Assembly (NCBI GenBank): GCA_046348855.1
Contig: JAXMDK010000018.1
Location: forward strand, 1 to 64,000
Direction of reading: 5' to 3'
From: TMP-24 sp046348855
Lineage (GTDB): Bacteria; Pseudomonadota; Alphaproteobacteria; Rhodobacterales; Rhodobacteraceae
DNA: 64,000 nucleotides
In this document: piece after piece, positions 44,426 through 52,929 of the stretch
How the letters are laid out: every line of letters begins with the position of its first letter
Position numbering within the stretch: position 1 is the first letter of the stretch
Position numbers and translations under genes: made by a program
The notes under the pieces: model-generated
Database searches by the model: none
Seen by the model: only the letters and a program-made list of their open reading frames with translations
What the model was told of the DNA's origin: nothing

Positions 44426-44753
44426 GCGCAGCACCGGCGGCGGGCGCCAGGTCGTGGATGACAAAGACCGTATCCATGCGGGTCATGCGAAAGACCTTGC
44501 CCACCGCCGGGGTCAGCGCCGCCAGTTCCAGCCGGCTGGCGGGGGCGAGAAATTTCATCACCGCGACAATGGCGCCCAGGCCCGAACTGTCGACGAAGCC
44601 GACGCGCCCGAGGTCGAGCACCACGCGCGCGCCCGCGCCGACGGCCAGTTCGCGCATCCGGTCCTTGAACTGGATGGCGACGGCGGCGTCGATCCGATCC
44701 TCGTTCACCCGCACCACCCGGGCGCCGTCCACCATCTCCGCCGAAAGGTCCAT
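44415..44753 (-). CDS. STAS-domain anti-anti-sigma factor (RsbV/SpoIIAA-like)
   Basis: Protein of 112 residues. The STAS signature VVLDLGRVGFVDSSGLGAIVAVMKF contains the phosphorylation site at S56 or S57. It is the likely substrate of the kinase-like protein encoded downstream, which it overlaps. Together they form a partner-switching pair that could control a sigma factor, biofilm or surface function. The short C-terminal tail is Ala-rich. No upstream gene is on the same strand. Confidence 0.9.
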   Translation of the reverse strand: MDLSAEMVDGARVVRVNEDRIDAAVAIQFKDRMRELAVGAGARVVLDLGRVGFVDSSGLGAIVAVMKFLAPASRLELAALTPAVGKVFRMTRMDTVFVIHDLAPAAGAAHGQ

Positions 44754-44841
44754 GCGCTGCCCTCCTCCTGTCCGGTGGAAAGGCTAGACGGCAATCCTTA
44801 CCATTCGGTATCCTCGGACCGGGTCGCAGAGGAGCCGGGCC

Positions 44842-46023
44842 ATGCACGAGATCGTGATCGCGGGGGCCGCGCGCACCGCCATGGGCGGCTTCCAGGGGGT
44901 CTTCGCCGGCCTGACGGCGGCCGAGCTTGGCGGGCAGGCGATCCGCGCCGCGCTGGCCGACGCCGGGGCGGGCGCGGTCGGTGCCGCCGACGAGCTTCTG
45001 ATGGGCTGCGTCCTGCCGGCGGGCCAGGGCCAGGCCCCGGCGCGGCAGGCGGGGTTCCTCGCCGGGCTGGCCTCCTCGGTGCCGGCTACCACGCTGAACA
45101 AGATGTGCGGCTCGGGGATGAAGGCGGCGATGGTCGCCTTCGACCAGATCGCGGCCGGCCATTCTGGCGTGATCGTCGCGGGCGGCATGGAAAGCATGAC
45201 CAACGCCCCCTACCTTCTGCCGAAGATGCGCGGGGGCGCGCGGCTGGGCCACGGGCAGGTCGTCGACCACATGTTCCTCGACGGGCTCGAGGATGCCTAT
45301 GACAAGGGCCGCCTGATGGGCACCTTCGCCGAGGATTGCGCCACCCGCTTCCAGTTCAGCCGCGAGGCGCAGGACGATTATGCACTGGCCTCGCTCGACC
45401 GGGCGCTGGCGGCGGCGCGGGACGGGGCCTTCGCCGGCGAAATCGCGCCGGTGACGGTCGGCGGGCGTGGGGGCGACGTCACCGTCACCGCCGATGAACA
45501 GCCGCTGACCGCCCGGCCCGAGAAGATCCCGCTGCTGAAACCAGCCTTCCGCAAGGACGGCACGGTGACGGCGGCCAATTCCTCGTCGATCTCGGACGGG
45601 GCGGCGGCGCTGGTCCTGGCCAGCCGTGCGACGGCCGAGCGGCTGGGGCTGAAGATCCGCGCCCGCATCCTCGGCCATGCCAGCCACGCCCAGGCTCCGG
45701 CGGATTTCCCGACCGCGCCGGTGCCCGCGGCCGAAAAGCTTTTGTCGCGGCTGGGGCTGGCGGCGCGCGACATCGACCTGTGGGAGGTGAACGAGGCCTT
45801 CGCGGTGGTGCCGATGGCCTTCATGCGCCTGACCGGCGTTGGCCACGACCGGCTGAACATCCACGGCGGCGCCTGCGCGCTCGGCCACCCTATCGGCGCC
45901 TCGGGGGCGCGAATCATCGTGACGCTCCTGAACGCGCTGGAGCGCCGGGGCGCGAAACGCGGCCTCGCGGCCATCTGCATCGGCGGCGGCGAAGGCACTG
46001 CCCTTGCGCTGGAACTCTGCTGA
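44842..46023 (+). CDS. Acetyl-CoA acetyltransferase (biosynthetic-type thiolase)
   Basis: Thiolase of 393 residues. The nucleophile is C89 in LNKMCGSGMKA; the histidine motif HPIGASGARI and the second Cys in AICIGGGEGTA complete the active site (many members have Met where this one has Glu). It condenses two acetyl-CoA units to acetoacetyl-CoA, or the reverse, in polyhydroxybutyrate or fatty-acid metabolism. No phaB or phaC gene is beside it. The ATG has AGGAG nearby. Confidence 0.92.
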   Translation: MHEIVIAGAARTAMGGFQGVFAGLTAAELGGQAIRAALADAGAGAVGAADELLMGCVLPAGQGQAPARQAGFLAGLASSVPATTLNKMCGSGMKAAMVAFDQIAAGHSGVIVAGGMESMTNAPYLLPKMRGGARLGHGQVVDHMFLDGLEDAYDKGRLMGTFAEDCATRFQFSREAQDDYALASLDRALAAARDGAFAGEIAPVTVGGRGGDVTVTADEQPLTARPEKIPLLKPAFRKDGTVTAANSSSISDGAAALVLASRATAERLGLKIRARILGHASHAQAPADFPTAPVPAAEKLLSRLGLAARDIDLWEVNEAFAVVPMAFMRLTGVGHDRLNIHGGACALGHPIGASGARIIVTLLNALERRGAKRGLAAICIGGGEGTALALELC

Positions 46024-46038
46024 CACACTTTCTGTCCT

Positions 46039-46072
46039 CAAATATCCTGGGGGTCCGGGGGCTAGCCCCCGG
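46039..46072. repeat. Palindromic intergenic repeat (CAAATAtcC plus GC-rich hairpin)
   Basis: CAAATATCC (46039-46047) is followed by the perfect palindrome CCGGGGGCTAGCCCCCGG (46055-46072). A related pattern (CAAATACTCC then GC hairpins) occurs at 62133-62184, so this appears to be a short dispersed repeat family. It may terminate transcription of the thiolase gene. Confidence 0.6.
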
Positions 46073-46093
46073 CCGCCTGCCGAAGGAACCGAC

Positions 46094-46546
46094 ATGCCCG
46101 ACTACCCGACCCTTGCCGCCACCATCGCCAGCCTCACCCACGGCGAAACCGACGAAGTCGCGCTGATGGCGACCCTCGCCTGCGAGATCCACCATTCCGA
46201 CGACCGCTTCGACTGGACCGGATTTTACCGGGTGACCGGCCCCGAGATTCTGAAGATCGGCCCCTACCAGGGCGGCCACGGCTGCCTTGTCATCCCCTTT
46301 TCGCGCGGCGTCTGCGGCGCGGCGGCGCGCACCGGCCAGGTGCAGCTTGTCCCCGACGTCGACGCCTTTCCCGGCCATATCGCCTGCGCTTCCTCCACCC
46401 GGTCGGAGCTGGTACTGCCGGTCTTCGGGGCCAGCCGGCGGCTGATCGGCGTCCTCGACATCGACAGCGACCGGCCAGATGCCTTCACCGGCGAGGATGC
46501 CCGCGAACTGGCGGCGATCCTTGCGTCGGTTTTCGCCGGGCTGTGA
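46094..46546 (+). CDS. msrC: Free methionine-(R)-sulfoxide reductase (GAF domain)
   Basis: Protein of 150 residues, a single GAF domain. The three cysteines C64, C74 and C98 have the same spacing as C84, C94 and C118 of E. coli fRMsr, within GVCGAAA and FPGHIACAS; the segment SELVLPVFG follows. It reduces free Met-R-sulfoxide as part of oxidative defence. It is preceded by the palindromic repeat and followed closely by the GFA-domain gene. Confidence 0.92.
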   Translation: MPDYPTLAATIASLTHGETDEVALMATLACEIHHSDDRFDWTGFYRVTGPEILKIGPYQGGHGCLVIPFSRGVCGAAARTGQVQLVPDVDAFPGHIACASSTRSELVLPVFGASRRLIGVLDIDSDRPDAFTGEDARELAAILASVFAGL

Positions 46547-46592
46547 CGCAATCGGCGGGCGCGAGGGGTGCTGCGCGTGGCAGGATCGCCCC

Positions 46593-47396
46593 ATGACCGA
46601 CGATCAGACCCTTCGCCACGGTTCCTGCCTGTGCGGCGCCGTCGCGTTCGAAACCGTGGGGCCGCTGCGGCCGGTGATCGCCTGCCATTGCGGCCAGTGT
46701 CGCAAGGTCTCGGGCCATTACTGGTCGGCGACCTCGGTGCCGCATGATCGTTTCAAGCTGACGCGCGACGAGGGGCTCGCCTGGTTCCGTTCGTCCGCCA
46801 CCGCGACGCGCGGTTTCTGCAATATGTGCGGCGCGGCGCTCTTCTGGCAGCCCGAGGGCGAGGCGCGGCTGTCGATCAGCCCCGCCGCCTTCGACGACGA
46901 TCCGGGGGTGGTGGTCGGCGAACATATCTTCACCGAGGACGGCGGCGACTATTACGCGCCCGAAGGGCCGCCGCCCGCGATGGCCGCAGGGGGGCCGGAC
47001 CGGCTGTCCTGTTCGTGCCTGTGCGGCGCGGTGGCCTTTTCCCTGCCCGGCCCGGCCGGTCCGGTCATCGCCTGCCACTGCCGGCAGTGCCGCAAGCTGT
47101 CGGGGCACTATTCCGCCTCCTTCGATGCCGACGAAACCCAGGTCCGCTGGGACCGGCGCGACGGGCTGGCCGAATATGCCACCCCCGGCGGCGGGCGGCG
47201 CGGCTTCTGCCGCGATTGCGGGTCGAGCCTGTGGTTCCGCGCCGCCGATGGCGGCTTTTCGGTCGAGGCCGGCGCCGTCGATGGCCCGACAGGCGGGCGG
47301 CTGGCCGAACATATCTTCACGGCCTTCAAGGGCAGCTATTACATCCTTGACGATGGTCTGCCGCAATCGCCGGGCGACGGCCTGCCGCCGACCTGA
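46593..47396 (+). CDS. Tandem GFA (glutathione-dependent formaldehyde-activating/CENP-V) domain protein
   Basis: Protein of 267 residues made of two similar GFA domains. Each has an SCLCGAVAF segment, a CHC-x2-C zinc motif (ACHCGQCRKVSGHY in the first, ACHCRQCRKLSGHY in the second), a C-x2-C pair (CNMCGAAL, CRDCGSSL) and a GEHIF or AEHIF ending. Single-domain members are usual at about 130 residues; this one is an internal duplication. The glutathione/formaldehyde activity assigned to the founder is disputed, so function is uncertain. It could bind zinc and a thiol adduct. Confidence 0.88.
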   Translation: MTDDQTLRHGSCLCGAVAFETVGPLRPVIACHCGQCRKVSGHYWSATSVPHDRFKLTRDEGLAWFRSSATATRGFCNMCGAALFWQPEGEARLSISPAAFDDDPGVVVGEHIFTEDGGDYYAPEGPPPAMAAGGPDRLSCSCLCGAVAFSLPGPAGPVIACHCRQCRKLSGHYSASFDADETQVRWDRRDGLAEYATPGGGRRGFCRDCGSSLWFRAADGGFSVEAGAVDGPTGGRLAEHIFTAFKGSYYILDDGLPQSPGDGLPPT

Positions 47397-47406
47397 TCCG
47401 CCGAGG

Positions 47407-47829
47407 CTACAGCCGGCGGCTCGGCACCCAGGCATAGCCGTTCGGGCAAAGGATGTAGCATTCCCGCAAGCCATGCGGCTTGTCCCTCGGCCCATCGAGG
47501 ATGGTCACGCCGTCGATGCCCGCGGCCCGTGCGACCGCTTCGTCGGGGTCGGTCTCGTACAGGCGGATCTCGGCCCCCGCGCCGCGCGGACCGGCCTCGG
47601 GCAGCAGCGACAGAAGCGGGTTGGCCCCATAGGTCGGATCGGCATGCAGCTGGAAGATCTGGCCGTGATAGGCGATGATCGCGAAGTTCGCCGACAGCCG
47701 GTGGGCGGTCATGCCGAAGACCCGCTCCAGGAACGCGGCCTCGGCCTTCACGTCGCGCACCAGCAGGTTCAGCCCGATCCCCGACAGGGACCGCCCGAAG
47801 TCCGCCGCACTCACGGTTTCGTAGTCCAT
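47407..47829 (-). CDS. VOC-family (glyoxalase/dioxygenase superfamily) protein
   Basis: Protein of 140 residues with the beta-alpha-beta-beta-beta fold pattern: LNLLVRDVKAEAAFLERVFGM, AIIAYHGQIFQLH and a C-terminal RECYILCPNGYAWVPS. It is a stand-alone single-domain member. No metal triad can be assigned with confidence. It may act on a metabolite, a thiol or an antibiotic. It converges with the GFA gene with ten bases between them. Confidence 0.78.
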   Translation of the reverse strand: MDYETVSAADFGRSLSGIGLNLLVRDVKAEAAFLERVFGMTAHRLSANFAIIAYHGQIFQLHADPTYGANPLLSLLPEAGPRGAGAEIRLYETDPDEAVARAAGIDGVTILDGPRDKPHGLRECYILCPNGYAWVPSRRL

Positions 47830-47942
47830 GCCCGCCTCCCGCCGCTGCCGCCAGCTTCGCCGCGCCGCGCGCCCTTGTCAAAGCCCGCGCCGGCGGCAAT
47901 GGTCCGGGCAGGCGGCAGACTTCGGAACAAGGCGGGGAACCG

Positions 47943-48839
47943 ATGAGCGACATCATCCTTCTGGACGGCGGCATGGGCCAGGAACTGATCGCGCGGTCGG
48001 GCGACGCGCCGACGCCGCTCTGGGCCACGCAGGTGATGATCGACCATCCGGGGCTGGTGCGGCAGGTGCACGCCGACTATTTCGCCGCCGGGGCGACGGT
48101 CGCCACCACCAACACCTACGCGATCCACCATGACCGGCTGGACAAGTTCGGCAAGGACCACCTGTTCGCCGCACTCCACGCCCAGGCCCTGTCCGAAGCG
48201 GCGGCGGCCCGCGCCGCGCATGGGCGGGGGCGCATCGCCGGCTCGCTGGGGCCGCTCGGCGCGTCCTACCGCGCCGACGTCCTGCCCGAACACCGCAAGG
48301 CGGTGGCGCTTTACCGCGAGGTGGCCGGCATCGTTGCACCGACGGTCGATTTCCTTCTGGCCGAAACCGTCGCCTCGCTCGACCATGCGCGGGCGGTGCT
48401 GGAAGGGGCGCAGGGCGCGGGCCGGCCGGTCTGGCTGTCGGTCACCGTCGACGACGAGGATGGCGCGCGGCTGCGGTCGGGCGAGCCGGTGGCCGGCCTC
48501 GGGCCGGTGCTGGCGGAAGGCGGCGCGGCGGCTGTGCTGGCCAACTGTTCCGCGCCCGAGGCGATGGCGGCGGCGCTGGCGATCTTCGCCACCTTCGGCC
48601 TGCCTTATGGCGCCTATGCCAACGGATTCCGGCAGATCACCAAGGAGTTCCTGAAGGACAGCCCCACCGTCGACGTGCTCAGCGCCCGCCCCGACATGAC
48701 GCCCGCGCTTTACGCCGATTTCGCCCTGCGCTGGGTCGGGATGGGCGCCACGATCATCGGCGGCTGCTGCGAAACCACGCCCGCCCATATTGCCGAGATC
48801 GCCCGCCGGCTGACGGCGGCGGGGCACCGCATCGTCTGA
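47943..48839 (+). CDS. Homocysteine S-methyltransferase-family protein (betaine/SMM type)
   Basis: Enzyme of 298 residues with the Hcy-binding barrel: ILLDGGMGQELIARSG at the N-terminus, LANCSAPEAM near residue 200 and GGCCETTPAHIAEIA near the C-terminus, where the paired cysteines with the earlier Cys bind zinc. It transfers a methyl group from betaine, S-methylmethionine or another donor to homocysteine. In a genome rich in methylated-amine enzymes a betaine-type donor is plausible. GGCGGGGA precedes the start. Confidence 0.88.
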   Translation: MSDIILLDGGMGQELIARSGDAPTPLWATQVMIDHPGLVRQVHADYFAAGATVATTNTYAIHHDRLDKFGKDHLFAALHAQALSEAAAARAAHGRGRIAGSLGPLGASYRADVLPEHRKAVALYREVAGIVAPTVDFLLAETVASLDHARAVLEGAQGAGRPVWLSVTVDDEDGARLRSGEPVAGLGPVLAEGGAAAVLANCSAPEAMAAALAIFATFGLPYGAYANGFRQITKEFLKDSPTVDVLSARPDMTPALYADFALRWVGMGATIIGGCCETTPAHIAEIARRLTAAGHRIV

Positions 48840-48902
48840 CGCCTTGCCCTTTGGTCCCGGCGCACATACTGCGGGGCGCAACCCCCTGCTGCCGCGCCAA
48901 AG

Positions 48903-49559
48903 ATGACCGAGTTCACCTATTCGCCCCCCGACGAGCCGGTCCGCGTGATCCACGCGGATGCCGAGGTGCTGCTGGTCGACAAGCCGGCGGGGCTTTTGTC
49001 GGTTCCCGGCAAGGGCGAGCATCTGGCCGACTGCATGATGGCCCGGGTCCTGAGGCTCTACCCCGAGGCGCTGCTGGTCCACCGGCTCGATCTCGATACG
49101 TCGGGGGTGATGGTCTTTGCGCTGACCCGCCATGCCCAGCGGACCCTTGGCGCGCAGTTCGAAAACCGGCAGACAAAAAAGGTCTACCGCGCCCGGCTCT
49201 GGGGGCATCTGTCGCCGAAGGAGGGCCGCGTCGACCTGCCCCTGATCGTCGACTGGCCGAACCGCCCCCGCCAGCATGTGAACCACCAAACCGGCAAGCC
49301 GGCGCAGACCGACTGGCGGGTGCTGGGTCATGACCCCGATGGCACCACGCGGGTGCGGCTTTACCCGCTGACCGGGCGCAGCCACCAACTGCGCGTCCAC
49401 ATGATGGCGATCGGTCATCCGATCCTCGGCGATCCGCTTTATGCGGAAGGGCCGGCCCGCGACTTTCCCCGGCTGATGCTGCATGCCGAAAGCCTGCGCT
49501 TCCGCCATCCGGGTTCGGGCAAGGGCATGAGTTTTTCGGCTCCCTGTCCCTTCGCCTGA
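48903..49559 (+). CDS. rluA: RluA-family pseudouridine synthase
   Basis: RNA-modifying enzyme of 218 residues. Motifs are LLVDKPAGLLSVPGKG, the catalytic HRLDLDTSG, YRARLWG and TGRSHQLRVHM. Length and the lack of an S4 domain fit RluA, which modifies 23S rRNA U746 and tRNA U32; RluC or RluD would be longer. It is a single gene between the methyltransferase and the RTX protein. Confidence 0.88.
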   Translation: MTEFTYSPPDEPVRVIHADAEVLLVDKPAGLLSVPGKGEHLADCMMARVLRLYPEALLVHRLDLDTSGVMVFALTRHAQRTLGAQFENRQTKKVYRARLWGHLSPKEGRVDLPLIVDWPNRPRQHVNHQTGKPAQTDWRVLGHDPDGTTRVRLYPLTGRSHQLRVHMMAIGHPILGDPLYAEGPARDFPRLMLHAESLRFRHPGSGKGMSFSAPCPFA

Positions 49560-49696
49560 CCGGACCCTGCGGGAAAATCGTTAAAACCCGCGCTATCCGG
49601 CCGGACGTTTGCCCGCGGTTAAGCTCTTTGGCGCTTGCTGAATGCCGGGGTGCGTCCGGGCCGGGGGGCCGGGGCGCAGCAGACGGGGTGACAGAG

Positions 49697-50680
49697 ATGT
49701 TGATGATGGTCGGCCTGATGGGCCTTCTGGCAGCCTCGGCGCTGCTGGACCTGCACGACGACGCCGACGATACCGGGGCCGACCCGCATGGGTCGGACGG
49801 GGCAGACAGCCACGATCATGGGCATCCCGCCGGTCACCCGCCGGACGACGACAGCGACCATCATCGCGGTACGCCGCTGGAAGGCATCGACCTTCATCCC
49901 GCCGCGCACCAGCCCGATGCGCCAGCGCCAATCCCGGCGCAGCCGCAGCCGGGCCCTCCTGCCGCCGGCAGCTCGCATCCGGCCGAATCGAACCCGCCGG
50001 CGGCGGTGACGCAACCCGCATCGCCACACGACGACCGGATTACGGGCAGCGATGGCGATGACACGCTGCACGGCCGGGCGGGCAACGACATCGTCGACGG
50101 GGGCAAGGGCAACGACACGGTCGCGGGCGGCAAGGGCGACGACCAGCTGGGCGGCGGCGACGGCAACGACAGCCTGTCGGGCGGCAAGGGCGACGACGAC
50201 CTGCGCGGCGGCGATGGCCACGACACGCTGAAGGGCGGCAGCGGCAACGACAGCCTCGATGGCGGCGCGGGCAACGACGCGCTGCATGGCGGGCAGGGCG
50301 ACGACAGCCTGGCCGGGCACGACGGCGACGACAGCCTGTCAGGCGATGCGGGCAACGACACGCTGATCGGCGGGCAGGGCAACGACCGGCTGAAGGGCGG
50401 CAATGGCGACGACGCGCTTCTTGGCGGCGACGGCAACGATTCGCTGTCGGGCGAGGCGGGCAGCGACACGCTGGTCGGCGGCAATGGCGACGACCGGCTG
50501 ACCGGCGAACAGCCGGCACCACACCCCGCCGCCGGGCGAACCGCCACCGCAGCGCGACTATCTGGATGGCGGGGCCGGCAACGACACCCTGATGGCGGGC
50601 GTCGGCGGCGACTGGCTGACCGGAGGCGCCGGCCACGACGATTTCATCCTGCACGACTGGCTGGGCCAGCCGCAGCCTGA
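49697..50680 (+). CDS. RTX-type calcium-binding repeat protein, literal reading ends after a frameshift
   Basis: The literal frame gives 327 residues. A short hydrophobic N-terminus (MLMMVGLMGLLAASALL) is followed by a D/H/P-rich linker and 17 uninterrupted RTX nonapeptides of the GGxGxDxLx type (about 50044-50505; 27-base period), which bind calcium. After LTGEQPAP the reading turns Arg-rich and unrelated, and the proper sequence continues in the next frame. The gene therefore looks like a one-base insertion at about 50517-50530. RTX proteins are normally exported by type I secretion; no transporter is adjacent. The ATG has GGGG eight bases upstream; a GTG at 49688 is an alternative. Confidence 0.8.
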   Translation: MLMMVGLMGLLAASALLDLHDDADDTGADPHGSDGADSHDHGHPAGHPPDDDSDHHRGTPLEGIDLHPAAHQPDAPAPIPAQPQPGPPAAGSSHPAESNPPAAVTQPASPHDDRITGSDGDDTLHGRAGNDIVDGGKGNDTVAGGKGDDQLGGGDGNDSLSGGKGDDDLRGGDGHDTLKGGSGNDSLDGGAGNDALHGGQGDDSLAGHDGDDSLSGDAGNDTLIGGQGNDRLKGGNGDDALLGGDGNDSLSGEAGSDTLVGGNGDDRLTGEQPAPHPAAGRTATAARLSGWRGRQRHPDGGRRRRLADRRRRPRRFHPARLAGPAAA

Positions 50681-50933
50681 AACCACGGTGATCGGCGACT
50701 ACAACCCGCACGAGGATCAGATCGTGGTGGTCTACGACCCCGCCGACCATCCCGACCCGCATCTGTCGCTGGCCCCGGCCACCGACGGATCGGGCGACAT
50801 GCATGTTCTTCTCGACGGCAGCCGCATCGCCAGCGTGCTGGCCAGCCCCGGCCTGACCCTGGCCGAGTTGAAGCTGCTGCCGGCTGACCCGCTTGCACCC
50901 GCACCGCCGCCCGATGCGGCCCCGCCGCTCTGA
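50529..50933 (+). pseudogene. C-terminal part of the RTX protein, shifted into the next frame
   Basis: From about 50529 the +1 frame reads PPPGEPPPQRDYLDGGAGND, adding three more RTX-like units and a beta-rich C-terminal domain (HDDFILHDWLGQ, VIGDYNPHEDQIVVVYDP), and stops at 50933. It continues the protein at 49697-50680 without a start of its own. The likely intact gene is 49697-50933 with one base removed. Confidence 0.8.
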
Positions 50934-51080
50934 CCGGCCGGGCGGCCCGCGCTTTTCCCTTTCCTTTGCCCGGCTTTTCCCCTATAGGCGCGCATCCGCA
51001 ACCGTTGCGGACCCCTCCACGGGCCTTGCTGGACGACATCCCGGCCTGCGCCATAACCCCAACCTGACAAGGAGAACCCG

Positions 51081-51350
51081 ATGTCGATCACGGTTGAAGA
51101 AAAGAACCGCCTCATCAAGGAATATGCGACCAAGCAGGGCGACACCGGCTCGCCGGAAGTGCAGGTTGCGGTGCTGTCGTCGCGCATCGCCACGCTGACC
51201 GAACATTTCAAGACCCACGTGAAGGACAACCATTCGCGTCGCGGCCTGCTGATGATGGTCGCCCAGCGCCGCAAGCTGCTGGATTATCTGAAGAAGAACG
51301 ACGAAGCGCGCTATGCCAAGCTGATCGAACGCCTGGGCCTGCGCCGCTGA
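51081..51350 (+). CDS. rpsO: 30S ribosomal protein S15
   Basis: Protein of 89 residues with the S15 pattern LIKEYATKQGDTGSPEVQVA, LTEHFKTHVKDNHSRRGLLMMVAQRRKLLDYLKK. It binds the central domain of 16S rRNA. AAGGAGAA lies at a good distance from the ATG. A strong terminator hairpin follows. In many bacteria rpsO directly precedes pnp; here two genes intervene. Confidence 0.97.
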   Translation: MSITVEEKNRLIKEYATKQGDTGSPEVQVAVLSSRIATLTEHFKTHVKDNHSRRGLLMMVAQRRKLLDYLKKNDEARYAKLIERLGLRR

Positions 51351-51372
51351 GGCATTCCACAGGTTTCAACGG

Positions 51373-51404
51373 AACGCCCGTGCCGCAAGGCGCGGGCGTT
51401 TTGG
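51373..51404 (+). terminator. Terminator hairpin after rpsO with a GCAA tetraloop
   Basis: A 12-base-pair stem (AACGCCCGTGCC with GGCGCGGGCGTT, one G-T pair) closes a GCAA loop, with the stem ending in TT followed by TTGG. It begins 23 bases after the rpsO stop. Confidence 0.85.
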
Positions 51405-51451
51405 TTTGAATTGTATCCCTCAACTGGTGCCGGAAACCGCCAAGTGCTAGG

Positions 51452-51748
51452 GTGCCGGCCAAGATCTATGTCGAAACGGAAGGAAGCGATTTGAGCGCTG
51501 CCGACGGCGGACCAGATGAGCCGATGGTTGCGGTGTTCGTGCCAGCGCTAATGTTTTTTCTCTATCAGCTTGAAAAGCAGAAAGGGGCGCCGCTCAGCGA
51601 GAATGAAGTCAAGAGAGGACTCGAGATGGCGCCTTCCATCCTGATGACGCGATCCGATGCCCAGGCTTTTCAGGAGCACCGCGGCTTCGTTGACATCAAT
51701 CCCGACAATATCTGGCAAGAGTGGCAATTCGTCAGGACACGGATTTAG
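51452..51748 (+). CDS. Small protein of unknown function, atypical base composition
   Basis: Up to 98 residues from a GTG (51452), or 85 from a TTG at 51491 that has GGAAGGAAG just upstream. There are no recognisable motifs and no signal peptide; one hydrophobic patch (VAVFVPALMFFLYQL) and an amphipathic region (NEVKRGLEMAPSILMTRSDA) are visible. Codon use is less G+C rich than its neighbours, suggesting later arrival. It lies between rpsO and the DMT exporter, in the interval where pnp would be expected. I do not recognise the family. Confidence 0.55.
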   Translation: MPAKIYVETEGSDLSAADGGPDEPMVAVFVPALMFFLYQLEKQKGAPLSENEVKRGLEMAPSILMTRSDAQAFQEHRGFVDINPDNIWQEWQFVRTRI

Positions 51749-51959
51749 GCAAAACCAGCCCGCTGCGCCATACCGATTGGTTGTCCAGTCCTGCGCCACC
51801 AAGTCATTCCGCAAGTTTCAACCCACCCCCCACCACAAAGCGCTGGCCCTTTCATCCAGCGTCGCCCTTTGGCAGCCGAATGTCGGGCGCGTGTGCCTCG
51901 GGACGCGCGGCGGCTGCGATGATCCAAGCGAAGGATCCGCCGCCGCCAATGACCATCCC

Positions 51960-52829
51960 ATGACCGCACGCCCCACGCCGCTTCTTTTCGCCCTGCTCGC
52001 CGTCGCGCTTGTCGTCACCTGGAGTTCGGGGTTCGTCGGCATCCGCTTCACCTCGGATGTCGCCACGGTGCCGCAGATCCTGTTCGGGCGCAGCCTGGTC
52101 TCGGGGCTCGGCCTCTTGCCGCTGGCGCTGTGGCGGGGGCCGGCGATGACGCTCAGGGCGGTGGCCGAACAGGGGCTTTATGCCTTTCTCGGCATGTTCC
52201 TCTATCTGGGCGGCTTCGCTCTGGCGATCGGCCAGCGGGTGCCGACCGGGCTGGTGGCGCTGATGGCCGACCTGGTGCCCCTGGGCATCGCCGCCCTGTC
52301 GGCGCCGATGCTGGGCCAGCCGCTGAGCCCGCGGCAATGGCTGGGCACCGGGATCGGCCTTCTGGGCGTGCTGACCGTGTCGGCCGACGCGCTGAGCCTG
52401 GGGCAGGCGCCGGCCTGGGCCTATGCCCTGCCGATCCTCGGGATGCTGTCCTTTGCCTTCTCGACCGTGCTGCAGGAACGGCGGCGCGGTGTCCGGCTGG
52501 CGATCCCGCAGCGGCTGGCATTGCAATGCCTGTGGGCGGCGGCGATGTTCGCGCCCTTTGCCGCCGGGTCGGGCGGGCTGGTCCCGGCGCTGACGCCGGG
52601 CTACCTGACCGGCATCCTGTGGCTGGTTTGCCTGGCCACCTGGGGCGCCTGGCTGATCTATTACCTGTTCCTGCGGCTCTATCCGCCGGCGATGGTGTCG
52701 GCCACCATCTACCTCAGCCCGCCGGTGACGATGATCTGGGCCTGGGCGTTGTTCGGCGAGCCGCTGAGCTGGCCGATGGCGGCGGGGCTGGTGGTGACGC
52801 TGGCCGGGGTGGCGATGGTCGCCACCTGA
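51960..52829 (+). CDS. EamA/DMT-family membrane transporter
   Basis: Membrane protein of 289 residues with about ten hydrophobic segments arranged as two EamA repeats (ALVVTWSSGFVGIRF in the first; LGMLSFAFSTVLQERRRG opening the second). These proteins commonly export amino acids, metabolites or drugs. The start is close to several ATG triplets; the chosen one fits the N-terminal membrane segment. There is no close partner gene, and the substrate is unknown. Confidence 0.88.
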   Translation: MTARPTPLLFALLAVALVVTWSSGFVGIRFTSDVATVPQILFGRSLVSGLGLLPLALWRGPAMTLRAVAEQGLYAFLGMFLYLGGFALAIGQRVPTGLVALMADLVPLGIAALSAPMLGQPLSPRQWLGTGIGLLGVLTVSADALSLGQAPAWAYALPILGMLSFAFSTVLQERRRGVRLAIPQRLALQCLWAAAMFAPFAAGSGGLVPALTPGYLTGILWLVCLATWGAWLIYYLFLRLYPPAMVSATIYLSPPVTMIWAWALFGEPLSWPMAAGLVVTLAGVAMVAT

Positions 52830-52929
52830 GGCCGGGCATTCTTTCCTTCCCAAACCCCCCGTTTTCCTGTATGCGCCCGCAATCTGTGACGTGAGGCCCG
52901 CCCCCGGCCGCATGCAAAGGATAGGGGGC

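Noticed and set aside
50044..50505. Regular 27-base repeats that might be taken for a CRISPR array or tandem DNA repeat
   Set aside because: There are no spacers, and the period encodes RTX nonapeptides in one frame.
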